Both the position numbers and the translations under genes were made by a program. DNA of 33,183 nucleotides, from positions 1 through 33,183 of the forward strand of contig JAUYCC010000007.1 of assembly GCA_030692365.1 (NCBI GenBank), read 5' to 3'. Origin of the DNA: Pelolinea sp. (GTDB lineage Bacteria; Chloroflexota; Anaerolineae; Anaerolineales; Anaerolineaceae). The notes beneath the pieces were generated by a model, which was not told where the DNA came from, ran no database searches, and saw only the letters and a list, made by a program, of their open reading frames with translations. Of this stretch, positions 1-7,357 are shown in pieces (the first letter of the stretch is position 1; each line of letters begins with the position of its first letter).

Positions 1-133
1 ACTTCGCAAACCGCTTCAACCTGCTCCTGATCACCCCTGGCGGAAAGGATTCAAGACACCTTTATCTATTCATACCCCCCTGACACAATGGGACATCTTA
101 TCTTTGGACAACTAGGTGACATTTTAACTTGGG
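1..133 (+). mobile_element. Right-hand remnant of an insertion sequence at the window edge
   Basis: The first 115 bases hold the end of an open frame resembling a transposase C-terminus. Two degenerate copies of an 18-nt repeat overlap or follow it, GGGACATCTTATCTTTGG at 90-107 and GTGACATTTTAACTTGGG at 116-133. They match at 14 of 18 positions with a 26-nt period. Repeated blocks of this kind are usual at the ends of IS21-like and related elements. The element continues to the left of the window, so family and length cannot be decided here. The boundary on the right is my inference from where the repeats stop. Confidence 0.4.
2..115 (+). CDS. Partial: C-terminus of a DDE/integrase-core transposase
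   Basis: This frame is open from the left edge to the TAG at 113-115, giving 37 residues. It contains the stretch APDHPWRKGFK. From memory, a P-x-DHPWR motif close to the C-terminus recurs in integrase-core transposases of IS481-like and related families. The repeat blocks at 90-133 lie over the end of this frame, as expected near an IS terminus. Only the tail is visible and no catalytic residue is in the window, so the family is not assigned. It could still be a chance open frame. Confidence 0.35.
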   Translation, partial: LRKPLQPAPDHPWRKGFKTPLSIHTPLTQWDILSLDN

Positions 134-192
134 GCTAACATGGGAATTGACAATAGAGCCTTATTTTCTTATATTTTTCTAACAAGAAATAG

Positions 193-221
193 TTGACGGC
201 TATTGACTTAAATGATATAAA
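193..221 (+). promoter_or_regulatory. Promoter of the cold-shock gene
   Basis: A -35 box TTGACG at 193-198 and a -10 box TATAAA at 216-221 are separated by exactly 17 nt. The start of transcription would fall near 228. That gives a leader of about 94 nt before the ATG at 322, the long untranslated leader typical of cspA-like genes. It is seen in the sequence but untested. Confidence 0.65.
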
Positions 222-235
222 TATAAGGCTTGGTA

Positions 236-292
236 GTTGACAAGTTCTGGCAAACAGATACACTGTTTAGATTTGGAACTCTCGAGATCAAC
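236..292 (+). promoter_or_regulatory. Structured 5' leader of the cold-shock mRNA
   Basis: The predicted leader can fold in nested fashion. GTTGA (236-240) pairs with TCAAC (288-292), GTTC (244-247) with GAAC (276-279), and an inner hairpin pairs AAACAG (252-257) with CTGTTT (263-268) around a 5-nt loop. The ribosome-binding site AAAGGAG lies just downstream and outside the fold. Leaders of csp mRNAs commonly act as temperature-dependent structures; that role is inferred here. Confidence 0.4.
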
Positions 293-321
293 AAGTAATA
301 CTACGAAAGGAGTAACAAATC

Positions 322-531
322 ATGTCCGAGCGAGAACAAGGAACAGTTAAGTGGTTCAATGGCGCAAAAGGATACGGTTTCATCAGCCGCGAAAACGGCG
401 CTGATGTATTCGTGCACTTTAAAGCTATCAATTCCACCGGGTATCGCAATTTGGAAGAAGGCCAGAAGGTCGAATTCACAGTTACCCAAGGCGCCAAAGG
501 CCCCCAGGCTGAAGACGTCACAATTCTTTAA
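322..531 (+). CDS. Cold-shock protein, CspA family
   Basis: A small single-domain nucleic-acid chaperone of 69 aa, the usual length for the family. It forms one OB-fold that binds single-stranded RNA or DNA and melts secondary structure in the cytoplasm. The RNP1 motif KGYGFI (residues 16-21) and RNP2 motif VFVHF (29-33) are both intact, and the N-terminal GTVKWFN stretch is canonical. The start is supported by AAAGGAG about 9 nt upstream. It is monocistronic, with its own promoter at 193-221, a long foldable leader and a terminator at 545-585. Paralogues are common in bacteria, so a specific csp letter is not given. Whether it is induced by cold or constitutive cannot be told from sequence. 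Confidence 0.96.
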   Translation: MSEREQGTVKWFNGAKGYGFISRENGADVFVHFKAINSTGYRNLEEGQKVEFTVTQGAKGPQAEDVTIL

Positions 532-544
532 TCATTAAACCAAC

Positions 545-585
545 AAGAACACTGGAGAATGTCTTTTCCAGTGTTCTTTATTTTT
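545..585 (+). terminator. Rho-independent terminator of the cold-shock gene
   Basis: A perfect 12-bp stem, AAGAACACTGGA (545-556) with TCCAGTGTTCTT (567-578), has a 10-nt loop and is followed by TATTTTT. It begins 13 nt after the csp stop codon. Confidence 0.85.
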
Positions 586-716
586 AACCTACCCTTTCCC
601 GGGAATTCCAATAAAATATAACAATCTAAAATTCTTCTGCTTTTGTATTCATTCTGAATTGTTAATAAACCTATAATCTAATCAACAGGCAGCGTCTTAA
701 TAACCTGATTTCTTTA

Positions 717-735
717 ATGATAATATTATTATCAT
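717..735. promoter_or_regulatory. Perfect 19-bp palindrome upstream of the MscS-like gene
   Basis: ATGATAATATTATTATCAT is a perfect inverted repeat of 9-bp arms around one T, ending 26 nt before the ATG at 762. The arms TGATAAT and ATTATCA equal those of Fur-family 7-1-7 boxes, but the spacer is 3 nt instead of 1. It may be an operator; in AT-rich DNA it may also be chance. Confidence 0.35.
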
Positions 736-761
736 AATTATCATATAAATAGGGTGATGAA

Positions 762-1985
762 ATGACTCCTGAACATTTTCAGACCTGGTTTAATCAAGAT
801 ACCTTCCTGACCATTGTTGCTGCAACGACCGCCTTTATCTTATTGTTTCTTGTCACACGCAATATTATCGCCCGCGGCATTATTCACCTTGCTGCCCGCA
901 CCCAAACAAAGGTAGACGATATATTGGTAAAGCATTTAAAACCTTTGCGTATCGCCTGGCTTGCACCATTTATAGCAATTTATTTGCTCGCGAATCTTCT
1001 TCCAGATTATCAGAGTTACATCGAAAAAGGGTCTCTCTTTTTCATTTTGTGGATTACCGCTGTCACTCTCTCCTCCCTTTTAACCGCTCTAAATGAAATA
1101 TACGAAAGCCGCCCGAATTTCAAAGGCGTCAGTATTCAGGGGTATTTGGACATTGCCAAGATATTGATTATGGCAGTCGCGCTCATCCTCAGTGTTTCCC
1201 TGCTTTCCGGGCAGTCACCAGTGGTTTTGCTCACCGGATTGGGAGCCATTACAGCGGTATTGCTGTTGGTATTTCAGGATACGATCCTTTCGTTAGTTGC
1301 GAGCGTTCAAATCAATTCGATGGACCTTATTAAGGAAGGTGACTGGATTGACGTGCCATCCTTTGGCGCGGACGGGGATGTGTTGAATATCAGCCTGCAT
1401 ACCATCAAAGTTCAGAATTTTGACATGACCACGACGGTCATTCCAACCCACAAAATGATGGAAGTGGCTTACAAAAACTGGCGGGGAATGCGGGATGCAG
1501 GCGGGCGGCGTATCCAGCGTCCGATTCGGGTAGACATGACCAGCATGAAAATATGTGATGATACAATGCTAAAGGAATTAGGCAAAATTGATCTGATTCA
1601 TGACCACCTTGTAAAACGAGCCAAAGAAATCAAGGAATACCAGGTGAAGCACGCCGATCATTATGATTCCCCTCTCGACGGTCCCCAAATAACCAACACC
1701 GAATTATTCAGGGTTTATATTGAATCATACCTTCAGAGCCGGGATGATATCCATCACTCAGGCCTGCCTTTTTTGATCCGCAGCCTTGAACCCACACCCA
1801 CTGGTTTACCGATTGAAATTTATGTGTTCACTAAATCTACCAAATGGGAAGAGTATGAAGCCATCCAATCGGATATTTTTGACCATTTGCTTGCGGCCGC
1901 GGGTCATTTTGGTCTGCGCGTATTCCAGGAACCCACAGGGATGGACTTCGCACAATTCGCGCAAAACACACGTAAATTAACCTGA
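762..1985 (+). CDS. Mechanosensitive channel, MscS family (YbdG-like)
   Basis: An inner-membrane channel that would open under membrane tension and release solutes on osmotic downshock. The 407-aa length and layout fit the YbdG-type subgroup. Several hydrophobic helices fill about residues 18-180. The last of them contains a pore-helix-like stretch running into FQDTILSLVAS, followed by the beta domain with EGDWIDVPSFGADGDV and the loop TTVIPTHKMME. The phrase GGRRIQR after the beta domain is characteristic of the YbdG-like group. A long C-terminal cytoplasmic domain follows to about residue 400. The start has AGGGTGA directly upstream. It stands alone on its strand, downstream of the 19-bp palindrome at 717-735. 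Family is sure; gating behaviour is not. Confidence 0.92.
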   Translation: MTPEHFQTWFNQDTFLTIVAATTAFILLFLVTRNIIARGIIHLAARTQTKVDDILVKHLKPLRIAWLAPFIAIYLLANLLPDYQSYIEKGSLFFILWITAVTLSSLLTALNEIYESRPNFKGVSIQGYLDIAKILIMAVALILSVSLLSGQSPVVLLTGLGAITAVLLLVFQDTILSLVASVQINSMDLIKEGDWIDVPSFGADGDVLNISLHTIKVQNFDMTTTVIPTHKMMEVAYKNWRGMRDAGGRRIQRPIRVDMTSMKICDDTMLKELGKIDLIHDHLVKRAKEIKEYQVKHADHYDSPLDGPQITNTELFRVYIESYLQSRDDIHHSGLPFLIRSLEPTPTGLPIEIYVFTKSTKWEEYEAIQSDIFDHLLAAAGHFGLRVFQEPTGMDFAQFAQNTRKLT

Positions 1986-2130
1986 CTTGAATTCTCTGAT
2001 AAAATTACTATTATTGGTTTTTTCTCATTAGCTCATTTATCCACTTGTCTTATTAAATAAATCCAGAAGACCACTTCGGTGTTTAACATAAGAACTACAA
2101 TATATCAGGTCTTTCAAACAAGGAAAAATC

Positions 2131-3618
2131 ATGAACGTTTTGCTCATCTATCCTAAATTTCCGGATACTTTCTGGAGTTTTAAACACGCCCTCAAGTTTA
2201 TCCACAAGAAAGCTTCTTCACCTCCCCTTGGGCTGTTGACCATCGCCAGTATGCTCCCCAGTGATTGGCATCTGAAACTCGTTGATATGAATGTAACACC
2301 CCTCAAGAAAAAGGACCTGGGTTGGGCTGATTATGCTTTCATCAGCGCGATGACTGTTCAAAGGGAATCGGTTTTGGAAGTCATCAATCTCTGTAACGAA
2401 GCCGGAGTAAAGACCGTTTGTGGTGGACCTCTTTTTTCAACTGAACCGCAAGCTTTTTCGGGAATCGACCATCTTGTACTTAATGAAGCGGAAATTACCC
2501 TGCCGATGTTTCTCGAAGATTTTGTGAAAAATCAGCTTAAACCTTTATACACCACCGAAAAATTCGCGGATATGAAGAAAACCCCACCTCCTATGTGGGA
2601 CCTGGTCAATTTTAAAGATTACGCTTCCGTCAGCATTCAATACACCCGGGGATGCCCGTTTAATTGTGAATTTTGCAATATCACCTCAATGCTTGGCCAT
2701 AAGATGCGTTTAAAAACCGCCAGTCAAATATTGGTCGAACTGGACGGGCTTTATCAGCGGGGATGGCACGGCGGAATATTTTTTGTGGATGATAACTTGA
2801 TCGGTAATAAAAAAGCGCTTCGGGAAGAATTGCTGCCAGCGTTGGTTGACTGGCGCAAAGGTAAATCCGGGATCGCATTCAATACCGAAGTCTCAATTAA
2901 TCTGGCTGATGATAACGAGTTAATGAGCTTGATGGTCAAGGCTGGGTTCAATATGGTGTTTATTGGCATTGAGACGCCTGATGACGATAATCTGGCTGAA
3001 TGCAGCAAGTTCCAGAATAGAAACCGCGATTTGGCGGCAGATGTCCGCCGTATTCAATCCGCAGGCATGCAGGTTCAGGGGGGATTTATTGTCGGATTTG
3101 ACAACGATTCACCATCCACCTTTCAACGCCTTGTGGATTTTATTCAAAACACAGGAATTGTGACCGCAATGGTGGGTATTTTGCAGGCGCCTGTTGGAAC
3201 CCGCCTTTACGAACGCATGCAAAAAGCCGGACGGATCATTGCCGACTTCACAGGAGACAATGTAGCAGGTTCAACCAATATCATCCCCAAAATGAATGTC
3301 AATCTGCTCACAAACAGGTATAAAGAGCTGATCAGGCATATTTATTCTCCCGAAGTCTATTACCAGAGGGTAAAAACTTTTTTAACAGACTACCGATTGC
3401 CAAAAATAAAACCTGACATCTCCTTCAGTAAAATCTGGCAGGATCTTGGCGCGTTTGTCCAGTCAATTTTTAAATTGGGAATATTTGGAAAAGAGCGAAA
3501 ACAGTATTGGGGGCTTATTTTCTGGACTCTCTTCAAGAAGCCGAAATTATTCCCCCTGGCTATTACTTTTAGCATTTACGGATATCATTATCGTAAAGTC
3601 AGTGAAACGCACATTTGA
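2131..3618 (+). CDS. B12-binding radical SAM protein with DUF4070-type C-terminus
   Basis: A 495-aa member of the cobalamin-dependent radical SAM class. Residues 1-140 form an N-terminal Rossmann-like B12-binding domain, with the phrases PPLGLLTIASML and VCGGPLFSTEPQ. No DxHxxG motif is present, as usual for this class, which binds cobalamin base-off. The radical SAM domain follows, with the 4Fe-4S motif C175-x3-C179-x2-C182 in RGCPFNCEFC and a later GIETPDDDNL segment. The C-terminal part (about 370-495) resembles the DUF4070 region shared with hopanoid methylases HpnP/HpnR, which suggests methylation or a similar radical reaction on a lipid or other unreactive carbon. The substrate is unknown. 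Start: ATG after AAGGAAAAATC. The next gene, a lipid-flippase-like membrane protein, lies 400 nt downstream and need not be linked. Confidence 0.85.
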   Translation: MNVLLIYPKFPDTFWSFKHALKFIHKKASSPPLGLLTIASMLPSDWHLKLVDMNVTPLKKKDLGWADYAFISAMTVQRESVLEVINLCNEAGVKTVCGGPLFSTEPQAFSGIDHLVLNEAEITLPMFLEDFVKNQLKPLYTTEKFADMKKTPPPMWDLVNFKDYASVSIQYTRGCPFNCEFCNITSMLGHKMRLKTASQILVELDGLYQRGWHGGIFFVDDNLIGNKKALREELLPALVDWRKGKSGIAFNTEVSINLADDNELMSLMVKAGFNMVFIGIETPDDDNLAECSKFQNRNRDLAADVRRIQSAGMQVQGGFIVGFDNDSPSTFQRLVDFIQNTGIVTAMVGILQAPVGTRLYERMQKAGRIIADFTGDNVAGSTNIIPKMNVNLLTNRYKELIRHIYSPEVYYQRVKTFLTDYRLPKIKPDISFSKIWQDLGAFVQSIFKLGIFGKERKQYWGLIFWTLFKKPKLFPLAITFSIYGYHYRKVSETHI

Positions 3619-4024
3619 TGAGCATTTTGGCGGATAATAAGGTTGTTTTTCTTCGTCTAAATGACCTTTTGTATATTATTAGCCTTCTTTATTTGAAAAA
3701 AATGTCGGATCAATCTTATTGAGTAAATACCAATCGTTAAAAAAGCAGACAGATTAATAAACTATTCAAAAGACATTTGCTATCATCCTTGAAATAAGTA
3801 TTCAGATTATTTATCTAAAGCAATTTCTCAATCATTTTTCCCGGATCACTGGCAATTCCTTAGTCATTTATTTGAGAGGATATAATCCGGGAAATAATCT
3901 TGTTCTTGGGTTTACGCAATTCCCTATTACAATTATGGCGGTTTGCCTTGGCATGACCTGCACTTATATTTTTGCTAATGAGGTTTAAAAAGAAAGTTTT
4001 TTAATTAAACAGGATTTGCTCGCA
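3619..4024. other. AT-rich intergenic stretch with a TATAAT box
   Basis: About 400 nt without a supportable gene. A perfect -10 hexamer TATAAT lies at 3881-3886 but has only a poor -35 region (TTCCTT, 19 nt upstream). It could start the transcript of the gene at 4025, with a leader near 130 nt. A 75-codon open frame at 3761-3988 has no usable start codon before 3935 and is not called. No strong hairpin or RNA gene was seen. Confidence 0.5.
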
Positions 4025-5098
4025 TTGGAAAATAAGAACAACAGCAATGACCAAAGCACCGAAAAAACCAATAACTTTTCCGGGCTTTTGATTGGGATAG
4101 GGAAAAAACTTCTGGTATTGATTGTCATCGGACTGGCAATCCAATTTACGCTTCCGCAAATCACTTCTTTTCAAAAAAATATTATGGTCATCAGGTCGAT
4201 AAAAACCTGGATCCTGGGTTTGGCTATCATCGCACAGTTCTGCAGTTATGTCGGTAATGGCATCACCATACGTGAATTGGTTAAATCAGCGCACCGCCAA
4301 TTTTCAATTTTGCGCGGGGTAATGATTTCACTCGCAAGCACATCGATCGGCATGGTGGCCGGAGGAATGTTTGGGGCAGGTGCAGCAACATTTCGTTGGG
4401 TGAAAGCTTACGGGGGAGGAAATGAGGGAGCATCACTTTCAGCATCGCTGCCGCCAATACTTATAGATGTAGTGTTGCTGGGAATATCACTAATCGGTGT
4501 TGTAAATTTATTTTTCACAAAAAATCTAACTCGATGGCAAGCATCTGCTTTTATTTTCATCTCTATTCTTCTCATAGCCCTATTCACATTCTTTTATTAC
4601 GCCTTAAGAAATCGAGAGAAGTCCAAAGGTATTGCGTATAAAGTAGTATCTGTTGGGTTTAAGTTGTTCAGAAAAAGAGTTGATCAAGGAAGAATTAATC
4701 GGGAATTTGACAGGCTTTTCAAAGCATGGGATTCTTTACTTGCCGGGGGTTGGAAAGGACCATTTTTAGGCTCGGCGATTAATATTATTTTTGACATGAT
4801 CACAATCTATTTTGTGTTTCTTGGAACTGGTAAAGCAATTCCATTGAGTATCCTTATCACCGGTTACGGTCTGCCTATCCTGCTCGGAAAAATGGCCTTT
4901 ATCATTCCAGGGGGTATCGGTGTGATTGAAACTACCATGGTCGCGCTTTATTCCAGCCTTGGCATTCCATCAGCGCAAGCCACAGTAGTAGTTCTGGTAT
5001 ACCGCATAATTTCCTTCTGGACCCCCCTCTTGCTTGGTTATGGACTGATCCCCTTTCTTTCTGGATTCAGTAAAAACCACGGAACTGAAAAGAATTAA
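4025..5098 (+). CDS. Integral membrane protein, lysylphosphatidylglycerol synthase TM-region / YbhN-AglD family (UPF0104)
   Basis: A 357-aa protein with about eight transmembrane helices. It matches the flippase-like membrane module that precedes the synthase domain in MprF and stands alone in YbhN/AglD proteins. The diagnostic C-terminal stretch is present: IIPGGIGVIETTM, then VYRIISFWTPLLLGYG. There is no soluble aminoacyl-transferase domain, so it is not a complete MprF. A role in translocating or modifying a lipid is likely but unproven. The start is a TTG. TTG at 4016 is only 1 nt from the AGGA at 4011-4014, whereas TTG at 4025 lies 10 nt away, so 4025 is preferred. It ends 24 nt from the convergent ccmF-like gene, with no terminator between. 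Confidence 0.85.
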   Translation: MENKNNSNDQSTEKTNNFSGLLIGIGKKLLVLIVIGLAIQFTLPQITSFQKNIMVIRSIKTWILGLAIIAQFCSYVGNGITIRELVKSAHRQFSILRGVMISLASTSIGMVAGGMFGAGAATFRWVKAYGGGNEGASLSASLPPILIDVVLLGISLIGVVNLFFTKNLTRWQASAFIFISILLIALFTFFYYALRNREKSKGIAYKVVSVGFKLFRKRVDQGRINREFDRLFKAWDSLLAGGWKGPFLGSAINIIFDMITIYFVFLGTGKAIPLSILITGYGLPILLGKMAFIIPGGIGVIETTMVALYSSLGIPSAQATVVVLVYRIISFWTPLLLGYGLIPFLSGFSKNHGTEKN

Positions 5099-5122
5099 AC
5101 TAATTTGCTACTTAATTCTTTA

Positions 5123-7159
5123 TTAATTGTTATAACTCTTTTTATTATTGATGTCATTTTTTCGCGATGTAAAAAGAGCAATAACACCTCCAAAAACCAT
5201 AACCGCGCCGCCTATCCAAATCCAGATCATCAAAGGATTGACTGACACGTGAATTTCCAATTTGGAGTCCGTTTCGTTCTGCCAATTGCTTAGGATAATC
5301 TGGACATCCCGCTGCAGGTTCGTAGCAATCGCCGGCCGGGCATAAACCATCTCCATTTTTGGATATAACTCCAGGTCGGGCGATAACAGAAACCTCTTTT
5401 GATAATTTTCTGTTACAGATAATTCGACGGTTGAAATTGTTGTTCCTTCTGGTGAAATAATCTTACTGCTGTCCTTTATATAAATTTGAAAATCACCAAA
5501 ACTTGCAGTCTCGCCTTTGGCCATCCTCAGATCATAAGTTTTTGAAACGGTCTCTTGGCCCAATATTCCCAACGCCATTAGCCCTAAACCGATGTGGATG
5601 AGAATTGAACCAAAGCTGGAGTATCTGCCTTTTCTTTTTGTATCAATTTTTTTATTAAAAAATGGAATAAAGAACCGGGATATCAGCGAATCGGTCCATG
5701 TAACGATCAAGAAAATTGCAACCCAAAATCCCAATAACTCAATTAATCCAACCTCTCTTCGAAAAAGCAGAATTACAGGGATGATCAGGGAAAGCGACAG
5801 CATAATGATGCATTTTCGCCAGTACTTCATCCTGTCTTTTTCAAAGAGGTTAGAAATTGGATAAAGTGCAGTATTCAGTAATAACAAAAACAGGATAGGG
5901 GAAGAATAAAGTTCATACTGTTCCGGCTTCCAGCCAATTTGAGAGCCAGTAATAAGCTGCGAGGTTAGAGGAAAGGTTTGGCCGATAAAATATAACAATA
6001 CCAACGCCAGGAGTAAATAATTAAAAATGCGAGTTAATAAATCCAAGGTTGAGAGTCGTTTTTGGCTGGATTTCTTCTTGAGTTTTTGCCAATGCTTGGC
6101 CATAAAATACGCATAAAAAACTATATTTAATCCAATAAAAACTGACAGTACCGGACCCATCATACCGGCCGAATATGCGTGTACCGACTCGAGAATCCCA
6201 GAGCGCGTAATTAGGATGCCAGACAGGATAGATACGAAGACCAATCCTGATAAAAGCACAATCCAACGCAAATAATCCTTTCCTGCCAGTTGCATCCGCA
6301 ATGAATGGATCAGACCAAAGGAAAGCAGCCAGGGAAGCAATCCAGCAATTTCAACCGCGTCCCATCCCCAATACCCACCCCAACCCAATATGGTGTACGC
6401 CCACCATGATCCCAGCAACATACCCAAGGTCAAACTAATCCATGCTGCCAGCGTGATTGGCATTAGCAAATTGACCCATTTGTTTTCCCGGTCACCACGA
6501 ATTAATGCCGACAAAACGACTGCATAAGGAACAAAAAAACCGATCAGACCGAGGTATAAGAAAGGCGGGTGAAGCAGCATGGCGATATGCCTTAAGCTCG
6601 GATTCATCCCAACCCCATCCACCGGGACAATCAAACCCGCTTCTTCATGCGCAAAGATCGCCGTTACAGTAGAACCATTGGCCAACTGCCAGAGTTTTTC
6701 ATAAGGGTTGGACAAGACTAAAACCGGGACGAGGAAAAACACAAGCGCAATTCCAAGTATCGTGGAAACCAAGGCAGAAAACTTTTCATCGATCATCCTC
6801 CTTGATAATCCCGAGACCAAAATAATTACGAGTGAAAGGATAAAGCTCCAAAATAGCAGGGAACTGGATTGCCCGGACCAAAGGCCGCTGAGTTTTTGAA
6901 TCCAGGGCATGCTTTTTTCCACCGAATCGAATACGAGCGGATACTCAAAGGCATTATTAAGTAACAATCCGCCCAGTGAAAAAACAGCCAAAGCCAGGCA
7001 AATGAACTGAACTAATATAATCGTCCTGGAAATCCAGCCGATTGTTAGATCATTTTTCATTAAGAAATAACCGTTAGCAAGGAGGCTGATAACCGCAAAC
7101 CCCAAACCCAGCGATAATCCCGAAAAACCGATCAATCCAAGATAGTCATTTAATATCAT
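5123..7159 (-). CDS. CcmF/NrfE-type cytochrome c haem lyase subunit
   Basis: A polytopic membrane protein of 678 aa, slightly above the usual 630-660. CcmF attaches haem to CxxCH apocytochromes outside the membrane in System I maturation. Seen here are GLWSGQSSSLLFW (92-104), the pair H191 and H197 in MLLHPPFLYLG, the tryptophan-rich WWD domain WGGYWGWDAVE (260-270), and H327 in SVHAYS. The C-terminal part holds the usual extracytoplasmic beta-rich segment (about 540-640) before a last helix. GGAG lies 17 nt before the ATG. It is the last of three minus-strand genes and the likely maturase of the pentahaem cytochrome two genes upstream. No other ccm gene is in the window. The 198-nt gap to the gene upstream holds a hairpin, so it may have separate transcription. 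Confidence 0.93.
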   Translation of the reverse strand: MILNDYLGLIGFSGLSLGLGFAVISLLANGYFLMKNDLTIGWISRTIILVQFICLALAVFSLGGLLLNNAFEYPLVFDSVEKSMPWIQKLSGLWSGQSSSLLFWSFILSLVIILVSGLSRRMIDEKFSALVSTILGIALVFFLVPVLVLSNPYEKLWQLANGSTVTAIFAHEEAGLIVPVDGVGMNPSLRHIAMLLHPPFLYLGLIGFFVPYAVVLSALIRGDRENKWVNLLMPITLAAWISLTLGMLLGSWWAYTILGWGGYWGWDAVEIAGLLPWLLSFGLIHSLRMQLAGKDYLRWIVLLSGLVFVSILSGILITRSGILESVHAYSAGMMGPVLSVFIGLNIVFYAYFMAKHWQKLKKKSSQKRLSTLDLLTRIFNYLLLALVLLYFIGQTFPLTSQLITGSQIGWKPEQYELYSSPILFLLLLNTALYPISNLFEKDRMKYWRKCIIMLSLSLIIPVILLFRREVGLIELLGFWVAIFLIVTWTDSLISRFFIPFFNKKIDTKRKGRYSSFGSILIHIGLGLMALGILGQETVSKTYDLRMAKGETASFGDFQIYIKDSSKIISPEGTTISTVELSVTENYQKRFLLSPDLELYPKMEMVYARPAIATNLQRDVQIILSNWQNETDSKLEIHVSVNPLMIWIWIGGAVMVFGGVIALFTSRKNDINNKKSYNN

Positions 7160-7310
7160 TGTTGTTATTCAAGGCTCCTGATTTTCTAATCTCTGAGTCA
7201 ATAAGGCATATTTGTTTATTACCCAACACTATGGATGATTGGAAATTTAATATCACATCACTACACCAATCATAATTAAATGCCCAAAATATATACAAGT
7301 TGTATCCTTA

Positions 7311-7351
7311 AAGCATAAAGAGAAATGCTTTTGGGATTTCCCTTTATGCTT
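7311..7351 (-). terminator. Long hairpin after the flavocytochrome gene
   Basis: AAGCATAAAGAGAAAT (7311-7326) pairs with ATTTCCCTTTATGCTT (7336-7351) with one mismatch in 16 and a 9-nt loop. It lies 7 nt past the stop of the minus-strand gene at 7358. On the minus strand it lacks a good U-tract, so it may be an attenuator or mRNA-stabilising stem rather than a full terminator. Confidence 0.5.
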
Positions 7352-7357
7352 GCATTC

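Noticed and set aside
2053-2130. Small UUCG hairpin and promoter-like boxes before the radical SAM gene
   Set aside because: The stem is only three to four pairs and the -10/-35 candidates have wrong spacing.
3761-3988. 75-codon open frame ending in a hydrophobic stretch, upstream of the YbhN-like gene
   Set aside because: It has no ATG, GTG or well-placed TTG near its beginning, the first ATG leaves only 17 codons, and no ribosome site is visible. AT-rich DNA often gives hydrophobic open frames.
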